Shown in pieces: positions 14,249 to 15,223 of a stretch of 15,223 nt of DNA. The notes under the pieces are model-generated. The model had not been told where the DNA came from. It searched no databases and saw only the letters and a program-made list of their open reading frames with translations. Source of the DNA: an uncultured Dysosmobacter sp. GTDB taxonomy: Bacteria > Bacillota > Clostridia > Oscillospirales > Oscillospiraceae. Position 1 is the stretch's first letter. Each line of letters starts with the position of its first letter. The stretch is taken from assembly GCA_934636905.1 (NCBI GenBank), contig CAKUBJ010000039.1:1-15223 (forward strand), given 5' to 3'. A program made the position numbers and the translations under genes.

Positions 14249-14277
14249 ATTTTAAGGGACGCTGGGGAAAAATGCAA
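14249..14277 (-). promoter_or_regulatory. Sigma-A promoter of the ssnA-ygfK operon
   Basis: Minus strand: -35 TTGCAT (14272-14277), 17-base spacer, -10 TAAAAT (14249-14254). The predicted start is near 14242, giving a 137-base leader, unusually long for a gene with a good ribosome site and consistent with leader regulation. Confidence 0.75.
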
Positions 14278-14287
14278 GAGGAATTTG

Positions 14288-14326
14288 CGGATTTCTGCCG
14301 TTTCCGCTGCCGGAAGGCGCGGCAGA
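14288..14326. repeat. 20-base repeat copy 2 and nested hairpin upstream of the ssnA promoter
   Basis: Positions 14288-14307 repeat 8222-8241 exactly. They overlap a nested hairpin: TCTGCC (14294-14299) with GGCAGA (14321-14326), enclosing TTCCG/CGGAA. It lies directly upstream of the ssnA -35 box. Confidence 0.55.
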
Positions 14327-14354
14327 CCAAAAGCGGGAGCCGAAGGCTCCCGCT
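14324..14354 (-). terminator. Probable terminator of upp (left copy of the inverted hairpin)
   Basis: AGCGGGAGCC (14332-14341) pairs with GGCTCCCGCT (14345-14354), 10 bp, 3-nt loop. The minus strand continues CTTTTGGTC. It is the first stem with a minus-strand U-tract after upp, about 220 bases beyond its stop codon, and would also keep upp transcripts out of ssnA. Confidence 0.6.
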
Positions 14355-14446
14355 CAGACTGTCAATAAAGTGGTAAATTCTCCGCGACGGCAAGGAAGAG
14401 TGTGCGCGGGAAACCCAAGAGGGGTGTCCTGCGCCATTGAAATCCT

Positions 14447-14481
14447 AAGTTTTCAGAACTTTTATAAAGTTCTGAAAACTT
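14447..14481. repeat. Perfect 16-bp AT-rich hairpin
   Basis: AAGTTTTCAGAACTTT (14447-14462) and AAAGTTCTGAAAACTT (14466-14481) are exact reverse complements with a 3-nt TAT loop. The low GC content contrasts with the neighbouring GC-rich stems. It lies near the middle of the inverted-repeat element. Confidence 0.75.
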
Positions 14482-14516
14482 GCTCAGCGGGGAGAAAAGA
14501 CTTTTTCGACACGCTG

Positions 14517-14542
14517 AGCGGGAGCCGAAGGCTCCCGCTTTT
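14517..14542 (+). terminator. Plus-strand terminator-like hairpin (right copy of the inverted hairpin)
   Basis: The same 10-bp stem as at 14332-14354, here followed on the plus strand by TTTTG. No plus-strand gene ends here, so it may block antisense transcription into upp or be the end of the repeat element. Confidence 0.45.
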
Positions 14543-14574
14543 GAATGCAATTGACAGCGAAAATCAGAGCAGAA

Positions 14575-15204
14575 TTACTTGGTGCCGAAGATCCGGTCAC
14601 CGGCGTCACCCAGACCGGGGACGATATAGCCGTTTTTATTCAGATGATCGTCCAGCGCACCGGCGTAGATGTCCACATCGGGGTACAGCTCCTGAATGTG
14701 CTTGATGCCCTCCGGCGCGGCCACCAGAACCATCAGCTTGATGTGCTTGCAGCCCCGCTTCTTCATCTCGGCAATGGCCTCTGCGGCGCTGCCGCCGGTA
14801 GCCAGCATGGGATCCACAATGAGCACGTCCCGCTCCGCCACGTCCTTGGGCATTTTGCAGAAGTAGGGGTGGGGTTCCAGCGTCTCTTCGTCCCGGTACA
14901 TTCCGATGTGACCCACCCGGGCGGAGGGCACCATCCGCAGCACGCCGTCCACCAGTCCCAGACCGGCACGGAGAATGGGCACCACCACGAACTTCCGGCC
15001 TGCCAGCGTGGGAGCCTCCATGCCGCAGATGGGGGTTTCGATGTGCTTGGTGGTCAGGGGAAGATCCCGGGTAGCCTCGTAGGTGATGAGCATACCGATT
15101 TCGCTGACCAGTTCCCGGAAGTCCTTGACGCTGGTGTTCTTGTCCCGCATGATGGTCAGCTTGTGAGCCACCAGAGGATGATCCATAATGACAACTTTAC
15201 CCAT
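14575..15204 (-). CDS. upp: Uracil phosphoribosyltransferase
   Basis: 209 aa, the exact family length. It converts uracil and PRPP to UMP in the cytoplasm (pyrimidine salvage). The PRPP-binding signature is [18 protein letters not shown] (residues 127-144), the flexible region [17 protein letters not shown] (99-115) is intact, and the uracil-binding C-terminus [18 protein letters not shown] is complete. The ATG at 15204 has GAGGAG nine bases upstream. The promoter is outside the window. The gene is read toward ssnA but is separated from it by a hairpin-rich 470-base region with a probable terminator, so they are separate units. Nothing is missing or odd in the protein. Confidence 0.97.
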   Translation of the reverse strand: MGKVVIMDHPLVAHKLTIMRDKNTSVKDFRELVSEIGMLITYEATRDLPLTTKHIETPICGMEAPTLAGRKFVVVPILRAGLGLVDGVLRMVPSARVGHIGMYRDEETLEPHPYFCKMPKDVAERDVLIVDPMLATGGSAAEAIAEMKKRGCKHIKLMVLVAAPEGIKHIQELYPDVDIYAGALDDHLNKNGYIVPGLGDAGDRIFGTK

Positions 15205-15223
15205 AATTCTGCTCTCCTCTATT

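Larger units (their letters stand above)
14328..14543. repeat. 216-bp noncoding element bounded by 30-base inverted repeats (MITE-like or paired terminators)
   Basis: The left end (14328-14357) and right end (14514-14543) are inverted copies of CAAAAGCGGGAGCC, a 3-base loop, GGCTCCCGCTCAG; only the loop differs. The interior holds more hairpins: 14404-14411 with 14427-14434, the 16-bp stem at 14447-14481, and GCTCAGCG (14482-14489) with CGCTGAGC (14512-14519). No open frame with a ribosome site is present. Each end has its U-tract pointing outward. I see no clear target-site duplication, so a mobile origin is only a possibility. Confidence 0.5.

Noticed and set aside
14062..14250. Possible leader peptide (starting MEVQVK) in the ssnA leader
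   Set aside because: The frame starts in the -10 region, has no stop before the ssnA start and shows no run of regulatory codons, so translation-coupled attenuation is unlikely.
1..15223. CRISPR array, tRNA, rRNA, insertion-sequence transposase, prophage genes
   Set aside because: I looked for direct-repeat arrays, tRNA-like TTCRA arms, transposase and integrase motifs and saw none.

Overview
The window looks like chromosome from a GC-rich, gut-type member of the Clostridia (Oscillospiraceae-like). Supporting signs are strong AGGAGG-type ribosome binding sites, AT-rich sigma-A promoters set in GC-rich coding DNA, an FMN-riboswitch-controlled ECF riboflavin transporter, and a YgfK/SsnA pair typical of anaerobic purine users. 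Genus-level placement is inference. I see no rRNA, tRNA, CRISPR array, phage or transposase gene.

Region 1 (about 60-5640, minus strand, read right to left) is a five-gene catabolic operon. The order is LacI-type regulator, LarA/DUF2088-type nickel-dependent racemase or epimerase, GntP-family permease, UxaA-family small (SAF) subunit, UxaA-family large subunit, then a strong terminator. It is consistent with uptake of a 2-hydroxy acid (probably a sugar acid), change of stereochemistry at C2, and dehydration by an enzyme split over two genes. The only convincing promoter lies upstream of the regulator and overlaps one operator-like palindrome, with a second just downstream, so the repressor probably controls itself and the pathway.

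Region 2 (about 5740-6816, minus) is ribU: sigma-A promoter, FMN riboswitch, expression platform (short GC hairpin plus U-tract, with a 10-nt perfect complement to the ribU ribosome binding site), gene, and terminator hairpins.

Region 3 (about 6838-9676) holds small housekeeping and accessory genes: an SLOG/YpsA-like protein (+), a YjjG-type pyrimidine nucleotidase (-), a membrane-anchored XRE regulator (+) and a histidine phosphatase (+), closed by a 17-bp bidirectional terminator.

Region 4 (about 9786-14277, minus) is an ssnA-ygfK operon: an aminohydrolase and a large flavin/iron-sulfur oxidoreductase. Relatives of both occur in anaerobic purine/urate clusters. Its leader has the layout of a transcription-attenuation riboswitch: promoter, nested three-helix structure, intrinsic terminator, then the ssnA ribosome binding site. 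I cannot assign the structure to a known class. This is the best candidate for something undescribed.

Region 5 (about 14280-15223) has a hairpin-dense noncoding stretch bounded by 30-nt inverted copies of one GC-rich hairpin (MITE-like or paired terminators), then upp (uracil phosphoribosyltransferase, minus). With YgfK, SsnA and YjjG, upp gives the right half a nucleobase-metabolism flavour.

Noncoding stretches over 300 bases: 5495-5897 holds the LacI promoter and operator candidates and the ribU terminators. 14106-14574 holds the ssnA leader and promoter and the inverted-repeat element.
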